Assembly (NCBI GenBank): GCA_016748015.1
Contig: JAAOMT010000755.1
Span: forward strand, 1-40,594
Direction of reading: 5' to 3'
DNA from: Geosiphon pyriformis
Taxonomy: Eukaryota > Glomeromycota > Glomeromycetes > Archaeosporales > Geosiphonaceae
DNA length: 40,594 bases
Shown: one piece after another, positions 11,701-21,649 of the stretch
Layout: each line of letters begins with the position of its first letter
Position numbering within the stretch: the first letter of the stretch is position 1
Notes under the pieces: generated by a model
The model's database searches: none
What the model saw: only the letters and a program-made list of their open reading frames with translations
Told to the model about the DNA's origin: nothing
Program-made: the position numbers and the translations under genes

Positions 11701-12796
11701 TCCAAAAATTCAAGGCTATATGGCTCCATTCTTTTTCTAAATCTGCACCTTCGAATTCTCGTAATCTATCTTTTTTGAAGAAAGCAGACCGTTTTTGATG
11801 GTTTATGTGTCGTAAAAATGACTTGGTAAAGAATTGATGAAGGCGATTTTTTTCGACCTTTTGTTTGCAGATGATTTGATTATCCTAAAATGGGGAAAGG
11901 GGAATTGGATGAAATGATTGCGATAAAAGAATCAATATTGTAATGTCTTAACGGCTGCTCACCTTGGTAATTAAACGGACTTTTAATCTCATTTGGTCGG
12001 CAGCATCACATAATTTGTAAAATGGCACCCAAACTTTAAGATATGTGAAGTTCTTTAGAATACTATCATCTTCATGCTCGACTATTAATCCTGTTTTCAA
12101 AAGTAATAACTCAAACTGATTTCGTATGCTAGTATTTGTTGAGATATCGTCTGCGATTTCATTTTTAAACTTTAAAATGAAATCTGGAAATGGATCATTA
12201 TAAAGAATTCTTGCTAATGCGTCGGCAACTTTGTACCTATTTTCTAGGAATGTGAAATGATAATTTCAAGAATTTAGTGCTATATATCTCTCTATGAAAT
12301 CAGGTTCAAATAATCTCTCACTTGTCTGCTACATATTTTGAGAGAACTTACTAAATTTCTCTATTATATCTTCCATTGTTTTTGAATTATTTTCATCTGA
12401 TTCTTGCCATCTTCGCATTTCATTTATACCATCACAGTCGTCGTCGTCAAGCAAAATTACAAATCGATTGTTTTCGCCTTTTAGATTATATGAAGAAATT
12501 TTATTCTTTTCAAGGTCACGATTACATAGAAATAGGTCCTCGTGTGGACTTTGTCGTTTATGTTTAAGTAATCCTATATCAGTTGGGTCAACAGAACTTT
12601 CTTTTGTATGACTTCTCGGGAAAGAGCCACGAACAGTGATTTCATCATTATCAATGGTCTAAAAAGAAATTCAATCAGCGGATAGTTCCAGGGATTCTTG
12701 ATAAAATAAATGCCAAAGAAATTTATCAATACATACATTTGAAATGTTATGAATAATATCAATGGCAACTTCACCGATAGATGATGAATTATTCAT
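8747..12796 (-). CDS. Anoctamin (TMEM16) channel/scramblase, 17 exons, one 1-nt break
   Basis: TMEM16 proteins are ten-helix membrane proteins acting as Ca2+-activated lipid scramblases or anion channels. Exons: 12796-12737, 12658-12352, 12243-11963, 11884-11282, 11201-11123, 11049-10958, 10867-10788, 10704-10674, 10582-10482, 10410-10285, 10218-10152, 10084-10002, 9931-9795, 9695-9559, 9491-9388, 9302-9087, 9007-8747. All introns (66-108 nt) are GT..AG and phases close throughout if one T is missing from the coding strand at 11704-11708. The product is then about 921 residues, usual for the family. Landmarks: a dimerisation-like N-terminal domain (to about 400), [35 protein letters not shown] (helix 7), EYEEMVVQFGF and [12 protein letters not shown] (helix 8 onward), and FIPDIPKS then FKREKYLE near the C-terminus. 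The acidic residues of helices 7 and 8 that bind Ca2+ in animal members seem kept; the helix 6 pair looks altered. The tail is acidic. Confidence 0.93.
11704..11708 (-). other. Single-base frame break in anoctamin exon 4
   Basis: Upstream of this five-base homopolymer exon 4 reads in the frame inherited from exon 3 (ending [14 protein letters not shown]). Downstream the correct frame is the one containing [10 protein letters not shown] and on to FFPLHDG. Exon 4 is 603 nt, whereas the flanking phases need 604, so exactly one base is missing. All other exons are intact, which favours a sequencing or assembly slip over a true pseudogene. Confidence 0.75.
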
Positions 12797-14701
12797 GATT
12801 AATTTATATTTTGCTATGAGATAAGTATATGTACCTTATTAAAGAAAATATTTCAATGAGTAATTTTGAACTCAATAGTTGTGATTAATTCTTAAATAGA
12901 GAAATGAGATTTTTTACTCCCTTATTGATATGTTGTACCATGACGTATGATCGGTACAAAAGTCTTTGTGAAAGCATGAATTGGTATTAGCTTTTGAAGA
13001 GAGTTGTTGGAATTAATTTGATTGGTTAAATTTAATGAAAATATAATTATTGATAATTTTGTGTTAATATCCTAAGGCTTTTAGAATTTTTTTTATCTAA
13101 ATAATGAGAGATACAAAAACAATATTTTTTTGTAATCCCTTTATTCTTATTTTTAGAAAATTGTGCGTTGGTTTATAATTCTCTAGGGTTTTTTTTGAGC
13201 TCAAAAACTTTAAATTTTTTAAATTAGTTATTATTAAGATTGAAAAATGTGGTTGTAAAAACGAGAGAAAATATTTTTTATAGGCAAAATTAAGAAAATT
13301 TATTCATTGAATTGTGAACTTTTGAATTTTCGAACCAATTGAAAAGATCGCTCGAGTATAAGATTTTGAAAAAACCTTATCATCTAAAACCCCGTGAATT
13401 TGACCTGAAAGATATTTGATGTGGATACCTATTTTGGTAAGATCCTCTTTTGCTATGCTTGACGACCCATTTGTCGAAATTAATTTTTGACTTGTAAGGC
13501 TGAGCTACATGGATCAGGTTTGAAAAGATTTTTTGGTTAGTAGTGGTAACGTTTTTTTTGCAAAATGTTAAAATCCTTTGATCATTTCTAAACCGAGATT
13601 TTCAATGATTAATTATAAAAAAAGTTTGGTTAAAAAAACTATTGGAGAAAGGAATAACATCCAGCTAACTTAATGGAGAAGTATAAAAGGACTTTTAAAT
13701 TAAAACATCTTTTTAATTTTTTTTTGTGTTTAGTTACTCTGAAATCTCTGAAGTAAAGAAAAAAAGTAGTTTATCGAAGGGGATTCGAAAGAATAAATCT
13801 TTGAATTTTAAAAATTTAAGGGAAAATAGAGAGATGTAAAAGCAACACATGTCTTGCTACTAAATAAAATTATCAAACCAAATTCATTTTACAATAGTAC
13901 ATTTACTGAACATACAATGCATCATTGATGCAAACAATTAATCAAAGCATAAATGGTGATCAATCATATATGGAGGAGGTTAGGCTATCAGTATAAAAAT
14001 CAAATTTAGGAGGATATATATATATATATATATATCGATATTACATGTATTATTATAACTATTTGTCAATCTGAAGCGATTCCCTCTATTCTCACAGTTG
14101 AAAAATATTTTTTATCGGTGAAAATAACGTTACCAAGCGGAATATGTGTAAGAGGGAAGAAAAATTCCCTGATGACACAGAAAACCCCTATTTTTAAAAT
14201 TTTGAATTATGTGTTGTCATTGAAAATTTAATATTTAAATCAAGTGATTGTTAAACCGGATAAGCTAATAATAAGAATAATTTTGAATGCATTCATTTCT
14301 AAAAAATTTGTTCTTAATTCATTCTATATTAGATGGCACTGGAAATATTTTTCGAATTATATAAAACCCAAGATGGTAATAAATGCAGAATTTTTTCAGT
14401 CATAAATCTATCGAAATGTGTGGGATTCTTGTCCAACAATACGAAAAATTTATTGAAATATAATAATAAACATCTATAGAAAGTTCATTGTGAGATTTAA
14501 TAAATACGAGTTAAAGAAACTTGTAAAGCTCATGATCAATTAACAGAATAAATTTCGAATTTATTCTATTAATAAACAGTTTTATAAATTGAAACAATCA
14601 ATCAGTTTTTCTTTAAACTATTTATATATGTATATTTGAGATTAATTTCAACTATTTCTATATAAGTAAAAAGCAGAAACCTTGAGGATTTATCTTTGAA
14701 C
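12797..14701. other. Divergent intergenic region between anoctamin and RGS gene
   Basis: This 1.9-kb stretch separates two divergently transcribed genes and must hold both promoters. It contains an uninterrupted TA microsatellite at about 14014-14035. No open frame of note and no clear regulatory motif can be named from sequence alone. Confidence 0.5.
14014..14035. repeat. (TA)n microsatellite
   Basis: About eleven uninterrupted TA units in the shared upstream region of the anoctamin and RGS genes. Confidence 0.9.
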
Positions 14702-15970
14702 ATGTCTCAAGATGTCAAAATTCAAATGCGAATCGAATTCTTAAACTTTGAATTTGAAAATTCTGAAAATTTGAACCAATCATTAGAATTAAAGAATTAT
14801 GATCAATTTTCATCTCTTCAAAAGGTTGTAGTTGTTGGTGATGTCACATCATTAAAGGATATATTGAGGAATCGAAATAATGCTCCTTTTGATTTGGCCT
14901 CTTTTCGAGTTTTCACAGAGGATAGAATGTGTTCAGAATTGATTGATTTTTGGTGAGTGAAACTCTAAAATTTTAAAAGATTTCGAAATTAATCTCTTTT
15001 TCTATTTTCCCCTCTATAATATATAGGTGCTCGGTTGAAGCGTTTAGAACTATCATTGACCTGGAAACACATGAAAAACAAGCCAAATATATTTATGAAA
15101 CTTATATTTCTCAGCAAGCGCCAAAAGAAATTAACATTAGCGAACAAGTTAGAAGAACTATCCACCAAAAACTTTTCGATATCACAGAAACTCTGGTAAT
15201 TTTTATTAAATTCCTACCCATAAAAAATTTATATCAAGTCAACTTTTAAATAATCCCAATTTTCGATTCAAAAGGACACCAGCATTTTTGATGAATCACA
15301 ACAAGAAACAGAAACCCTCCTTCTCGGTAATATTTACCCAAAATTCATTAATCATGTCCATTTACGAAGAGAGCTTCTACTTTCACGAAACATAGCAATG
15401 TGGTGTTTTAACCCACCCACAATTCGAGGTTTTTTCACATTTCCAAATCCAATAAATAATGTCGAATCAAGAATTCACAACATTTGTGTAATCTTTCTCG
15501 TATCTATTTCTGTCATTCTGGCAAGATTTTACAATTTCCCATTTTTGTTTTTTTACATTTTCTATGGTTACACTGCAAGGGTTTTCACAGGACCACGATT
15601 AGATCCACAAGCCTTTTTGGTTTTATTTGTTTTTCGTCCCTTATTAGAAGATAAAATACCCCTTTTCAAATCACATTACGAATCCTCAATTCCAAAACAT
15701 TTTGCACAAATCTGTGGAATGCTTTTCTCTGGTCTAGGAACCCTATTTTGGTTTTTAAACATGAGAATCATTTCTTTGATTTTTTGGATTTTGCTTTTTA
15801 TCGCGGCTTTTTTGGCTGGTATTTTTAATTATTGTATTGCTTGTGAAATCATTTATTACGGTGCGAAGGCAGGATGGTTGCCAAAATCTTGGTATGATGA
15901 TTGTACCATGACTTATATTACTGGTGAAAATCATCGAAAATCGTTGTTCCCTAAAAATTTATCCCAATAG
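14702..15970 (+). CDS. RGS domain fused to DUF4395-type membrane domain
   Basis: Three exons (14702-14952, 15027-15195, 15275-15970) with GT..AG introns and closing phases give 371 residues. The ATG at 14702 is the first in frame and lies inside a longer open stretch. Residues about 49-170 look like a regulator-of-G-protein-signalling fold: FRVFTEDRMCSELIDFWCSV, then QVRRTIHQKLFD, then FDESQQETETLLLGNIYPKF. RGS domains speed GTP hydrolysis on G-alpha subunits. From about residue 205 the protein is hydrophobic with roughly four helices and carries the DUF4395 landmarks FTGPRLDP, FRPLLED, KHFAQICGMLFSG and a terminal C-x-x-C-E (CIACEIIYYG). The fungal protein Rax1 also couples an RGS-like domain to membrane helices, so a Rax1-like polarity role is possible. 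The membrane part should anchor the RGS domain. G-alpha partner and location are unknown. A receptor gene lies 20 kb away, but that is not evidence of partnership. Confidence 0.88.
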
Positions 15971-16281
15971 GAGATTGAGAAGCCAAACCAATATTTGATA
16001 TTTGCTTTTTAATAAAAATTTTATATGTCTTATTTTAATTTATCCAATTATTCTCAAATTAAATATTAAAAAATAATAATAACAATTTATTTTAATTATT
16101 CTCAATTTAAAAAAATATATTTTTATTAATTAGTTTAAAATTGATTCTTAAATAAAAAACATTATCTGATTAAATATTTCAATTGGCTTAAAATTGTCGA
16201 TCTCCTCTGATTCGCCAATATGAAACTACTAATCTATAAAATAACTTGCCAAAAAGATCCTTTCTTTTCTTGTGCTTGAAT
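15971..16281. other. Short intergenic spacer
   Basis: 311 bp between two genes on the same strand. An AATAAA-like sequence near 16009 could serve 3' end formation of the RGS gene. The rest is A/T-rich and holds the promoter of the reductase-like gene. Confidence 0.45.
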
Positions 16282-17749
16282 ATGGGAGAAACGCTTAGCA
16301 AACTAGCTGTTGATACCGCTTCCTTCCTGCTAGGAACCCAAGTCGCTGACACGGTAACATGTGAAGTTTTGATTCGTCCCTTTCGTCAATTCCGGGGCTG
16401 ATACTTGCTTTCATCAGCTGCTTCCGATTGCTTCAATTGCGTACGGGACCCAATTCTTGGCTTTTTTGGTCGCAGCACCCCTTCATACTGAAAAGGTAAG
16501 TTGAGCTTTAGCAATAATTGTTATTTTCGATGCTTATTTAATTTTTTGAATAATTTTTTTGCAAATTAGTTTTATGATTTATGTGGCTGGTATATTGAGC
16601 TTCTTTACTTTCCGCTGCCTTTAATCCATCAAAGAAAAGTTCCTCTAATTCTGGTGATTTTTCCTCAAACCTTCGAACCCTTTAAAATTAAGCTTAACCT
16701 TTACGGCATGCGCAATAGTTTCCTTATTAAAACCATGGAAACAACCTCTTCCGGACTCTCTCTCGTCTCTTTTTGAAAACACACACCCACGTCAACTGCT
16801 TGCTACAACGCAGACAATTATATGGTCGATTCGATTGGGAACCTTTTTGTTCTGGCGAATTCTGAAAGATGGAGAAGATTCGCGGTTCAAGAAGATTAAA
16901 CATCAAGTGGCCATATTCTTCGTACTATGGATGGGCCAAGCATTATGGAATGTAGTGACTGCCATCGCAGTCTATACTGTCAATTCGTTGGTGTGTAATT
17001 TGGTTGAAATGGCTATATTTTTAAGGACTCTAATTGATTTTTCAAAAGAATTTCGATAAATTAAGTCTTCTAATTTCAATGACTTTATTTTAGCCTAAGG
17101 AGATACACCCTGATTTAGGGTTCTTAGATTACATTGGAATAGCCATTTGGGTAATAGGATTCGCTGTTGAAGTGATTGCCGATTTTCAAAAATCTTCTTT
17201 TAGGAGTAAACCTGAGAATAAGAGAAAATTTATCAATCATGGATTGTGGAGGTAAAGGTTTATTAATATTGAAAAATATATATCAACTATTTTATTTTGA
17301 TTATTTATTCAATTATTATTATTATTATTATTATTATTAAAATTTTCAAAACTTGACCGTGGATAGATTAAGCCGACATCCGAATTATTTCGGGGATGTT
17401 ACATTGGTAAAGAAATTTTCTTTGAAACCGAAATAATTATTTCCCAGTTACTAACGCCCTAAAATTTCAATCACAATTACAGTGGATAGGAACCACATTA
17501 CTTTGCACTCCAGCTCTCATAAAAGTTTCCCACTCTCACCCACACTTAATCAAGCCCTTATTCGCCTATTCTACATGTTTAGCACCCGCCTTTCTTTATT
17601 CACAACTCAGCTATGCAAGTGGTGTTACGATTCTAGAAGCTCAAGGTGAAAAGAGATGGGGTAGCTCTGCAGAGTACAAGGCGTATATTAAGAATACAAA
17701 TAGGTTTTTTCCATGGTGGCCAAGAAGCATCAAGGTCAAGGATCAATAA
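16282..17749 (+). CDS. DUF1295 / steroid 5-alpha-reductase-fold membrane enzyme
   Basis: Seven exons: 16282-16353, 16418-16495, 16570-16589, 16693-16990, 17094-17251, 17367-17406, 17483-17749. All junctions are GT..AG and phases close, giving 310 residues, normal for the family. The third exon is only 20 nt. Landmarks: hydrophobic N-terminal helices, HPRQLLATT..TIIWSIRLGTFLFWRILK with DGEDSRF after it, FINHGLWR, then the signature LSRHPNYFGD, and near the end LEAQGEKRWG..EYKAYIKNT. RHPNYFG is the cofactor-binding hallmark of the C-terminal reductase domain; the fold reduces double bonds of steroids or lipids using NADPH. The substrate here is unknown. One intron carries an (ATT)n tract (about 17310-17338). 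Its stop lies 409 bp upstream of the carrier gene on the same strand. Confidence 0.92.
17310..17338. repeat. (ATT)n microsatellite in an intron
   Basis: A run of ATT units lies inside the intron between exons 5 and 6 of the DUF1295 gene, so its length should not affect the protein. Confidence 0.85.
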
Positions 17750-18158
17750 ATCAACTGCTTTAGTTGGATTTATATTGAAGTGGCAGAGGGTTTCGTGATA
17801 CATTTTTTGTGGCAACAGCAATCATGTGAAAATCATGATAATTTAAAATACTTGACCAAAGCCACTTACATGTTCACATGCCATATATTGCCAAGTTCAA
17901 ATTATCACAATGAAGAGCTGTAGATCTTTCCATTACCAAAATTTCAATAGTATTGTCAATATTAAGAAAGTTTTGCGCAGCGGAAGAGACCTGTTATGAT
18001 CTTACACATAGATTTTATTTTTGGATAAATCAAGAATATGATATATTTATCGCGTTCTTTAGTCGAAGAGTCCATTAATGGTTTACCTCTCTTCTTCATC
18101 CCTATTTCTAATCAGTGTTACCTGACCAATTATTTTTTCCGAAATTTTAAAGACAACG
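17750..18158. other. Spacer with carrier promoter
   Basis: 409 bp between two genes on the same strand. G+C and CpG (such as TATCGCGTTC at about 18047-18056) are higher than in the A/T islands, as expected for an active promoter, but I cannot name a specific factor site. Confidence 0.4.
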
Positions 18159-19414
18159 ATGTCTAAAGGCACTTCCGACAAAAACTCTCTTTCGACTCAT
18201 TTTATTGCCGGTGGAGGTGCAGGTTTTACCGAAGCATGTTGTTGTCACCCACTAGATACGATAAAAGTTAGAATGCAGTTGAGCCAGCGGGTAAAGAAAG
18301 CGATGATTGATTCTCGGAAGTTCGTTCATGATATTTAGTGCGGCAACAATCGTTATTATGCCTGTTTTTCTCTCCTTCAAAGTTATTCATGGAACGCCTC
18401 TCCTCGTTTCTTATTTTTCCAGACACCGAGGCCAGGTTTCGTTACGGCTGCCGTAAACATCATAACAAAAGAATCTCCTCTCGCTTTATATAAAGGATTA
18501 GGCGCTGTGGTTATGGGGATTGTACCAAAGATGGCGATAAGATTTTCTAGTTTTGAAATGTACAAGAGTTGGTTTGCGAATAAAGAAACTGGAATAGTAT
18601 CCACAACTGCTACATTTCTCGGTAAGTAATCAAATCTTTTTCAAGTAAATACCTTCTTGTCTACATTAATCGAAAACTTCTCAATGCGAACCGATCTCAA
18701 CTAACCAAAGAAATGACCCATATCGTTCTATATTACTCGCATATATCATTACCATAATCATATAGCTGGTCTCGGTGCTGGTATAACTGAAGCCGTAATG
18801 GTGGTAACGCCAATGGACGTAATTAAAATTCGATTGCAAGCGCAAAGACATTCAATGACTGATCCTTTAGATATACCCAAGTATCGTAATGCTGCTCATG
18901 CTGCTTACACGATTGTTAAAGAAGAAGGTCTTACAGCATTATATAAAGGAGTAGCATTGACCGCCCTTCGGCAAGCCACCAATCAAGCGGTTAACTTTAC
19001 CGTTTACCAGGAGATGAAAAAACGAATGAAAAAATTACAAGGTACCAAAGATGGACAGGAATTACCAACTTATCAACATCTTTTAATGGGTGGTTTCAGC
19101 GGTGCTATGGGTAGGTATACAAGTTCTCACTTGAATCGGATTTTCCATTATAATAATGGTCAATGTATTTTTTAAAAGGACCACTTGCCAATGCACCAAT
19201 TGATACTATCAAAACTCGTATTCAGCGTTCAAAAGATGCAGAGAGTGGATGGTCTAGATTTAAAACGGTCACTGTATCATTGATTAGAAATGAAGGTTAT
19301 CTAGCCTTGTATAAAGGTCTTCTTCCACGATTGATGCGTGTTGGTGTAGGACAAGCCGTAACTTTCGCTGCCTATGAACGAATCAAAATTTATATGGAGA
19401 TAATGTCAAGGTAA
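18159..19414 (+). CDS. SFC1: Mitochondrial succinate/fumarate carrier
   Basis: Four exons (18159-18290, 18423-18621, 18766-19110, 19179-19414), GT..AG introns, phases close, 303 residues. Mitochondrial carriers have three repeats of two helices, each with a P-x-[DE]-x-x-[KR] motif; here HPLDTIKVRMQ (Pro31), TPMDVIKIRLQ (Pro126) and APIDTIKTRIQ (Pro232). Segments such as EACCCHPLDTIKVRMQ, YKGLGAVVMGIVPKMAIRFS, GAGITEAVMVV and LRQATNQAVNFTVY fit the yeast Sfc1/Acr1 subfamily much better than generic carriers. Sfc1 exchanges cytosolic succinate for matrix fumarate across the inner membrane and links the glyoxylate cycle to gluconeogenesis, which suits a fungus that lives on host lipid. The last coding bases TCAAGGTAAGAG also look like a 5' splice site, so an extra short C-terminal exon cannot be excluded; yeast Sfc1 is about 20 residues longer. 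Confidence 0.94.
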
Positions 19415-21649
19415 GAGTAGAAAAATAATCATTTTTTCGATATATAAAGTATGATTGTTTACTTGTGGGAATTGACAGGAAACTATTAGTTCTTGAAAGT
19501 CCAATGCCTTTTTATAAATTAGCAATTCATTAATTGACCCTTCTTGTTTGCTTGTTTAGGGATTTAAGTCTGCCTCTGATAGAATCCACCCTCTCTCCCT
19601 CACTTTCTCGAAACAGTAGTTTGCACAAGAACCAACAAACCAATGCTCAGGATTAGACAGTTTGATATTCGCTTATAAAGTACGGGGAAGCAGGACTTCG
19701 GAATTTTCGTCGCTTCAGTGGGAATTCTTGATGAATGTTTTGTTTATATTAAAATATATCCTCAAACTAGGATCTTAGAAACGAATTAGAAATGATGGTT
19801 TTTATTTAAATAGTGAATTGTAAATTAAAAAATCGCTTCTGAAATACCGTGTGATCGATAATCATGATTATGATAGTAGATCATGAATGTATTGTGGCTA
19901 ATGATGGCTGTTTATCTTATTGGCTAACAATCGTGTGAAACTTGATTTCAAGGTAATTTGATTATAAAATTGCGTTTATGCTTTTTGTTCTTTTTTGTCC
20001 ATTTTCAATGAATAATCCTTAAATTTGTAAGAAATATAATCAATATACAAGAAATCTTAAGTAAAAATAAATTTAACAATTTAATTAGACAAATTGCATA
20101 GGAATTTTATAGAAATCATACAAAGTATAGAAATTAACTGAAAGTTTTATTATTTAATCAAATTTAAGATTTTCAAGAATTTGGTTTTAATTATATAATT
20201 TGTTGATGAATACAACAATATAAAAAAATATTATTTAATTATTAAAATAATAAAAATGAAATGTTAAAAACCTCAAAATTATGTTTTATAACAAGTTTTA
20301 TTTATGTGAAATTTTTATTATTATGAATTATTATTAAATTTAATTATTATATTTAATATTATATTTATATAATTTGCATTAATAATAATATTACAAATAA
20401 AAATTAAATTAGAAATTTTTTTATTATTTTTTGACTTTTCAATATAATTGCTAGAAGTTTTGAGTAATAAATTAATAATTGACAAAAAATAAATTAAATA
20501 AATAAAGAAAGTATATTAAATAATATAAATTATTTAATAAAAATAAAATTATTAATTTTAATAATAAAATAAAATAAATAAATAAATAATGTTTGTAATT
20601 TTAAATAAAATAACTAAAAAAATTAAACTTTAAATTAATAAAATATAAAAAAAATTAATTAAATTAAATAAATAAATAAATAAGATTTAATAAGTAATTA
20701 ATAATTTAATATTTTTTATAAAATTAATAAAAAATTTATTGATTAAGTTGATAGCTAAATTAAATCATAAAAACACTAAAATTTTTATTTTATTTTAAAG
20801 ATATGAAAATAAATTATAAAATACAATATATATAAATAAAAAATAAATAAATCATTTTTAAAGAAATAAAATATGTTAATATTTAAGTTTACTTAAATTA
20901 TTATTTAAAAAGTAACAAAATTTATTAAAAAACTAACTTTTATTACAACAAATTTAATCAAATTAACCATATTTTATAATTTAAATTTAACTAAATTAAA
21001 TTTAAATTTATATATTTTAAACATATATATAATATTAAATAAGTACATTTATTTATAAAAAATTTTAATACAATAACAAATTAAAAAAAAAGCTTTTAAA
21101 AACCAAAAACAGCAATTTTTTTAACTTATTTAAATATTAAGTTTTTTAATTACAGTTTTAGTAATTTTTTGCATATTTTATTTAATATACTATTATATAA
21201 ATCAAATTTATTACTTTTTAATTCTAATTTATATATATGTAGTTATTTAATTATCTGTACAAATTTTATATTTTTTTGATATAAATATTAAAATTAATAT
21301 TATAATAATAATTTCTATTAAAATCAATAATATAGTTTTTAAACATAATCATTATATTTATTATTAATAAATCTTTTTATTTATTTTTAATTTTTATTTA
21401 TTATATGTATTATATTATAATTTATGTCTATAAATTTATTAAATAAAAAATAAAATTATATACTTATATTAAATTTTTAATAAATTTAATATTAAACTAA
21501 CAATAATATAATAATAAATTATATAAATTTTAAATTAAATTTTAAATTTTAAAAACTTAATTTAATAATAAAAGTAAACATAAATTAAAAAAATTAAAAT
21601 ATAATTACCAAAAATAAATATATTATAATTTATAAATTTTAAAAAATAA
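19415..21649. other. A/T island left of the LINE relic
   Basis: From about 19,700 the sequence becomes almost pure A/T. The run 20512-20590 contains no G or C for 79 nt. No open frame with normal composition was seen. The first 250 bp may contain the 3' UTR of the carrier gene. Confidence 0.6.

Noticed and set aside
12376-12567. Plus-strand frame opposite anoctamin exon 2
   Set aside because: Mirror of a conserved coding exon on the minus strand.
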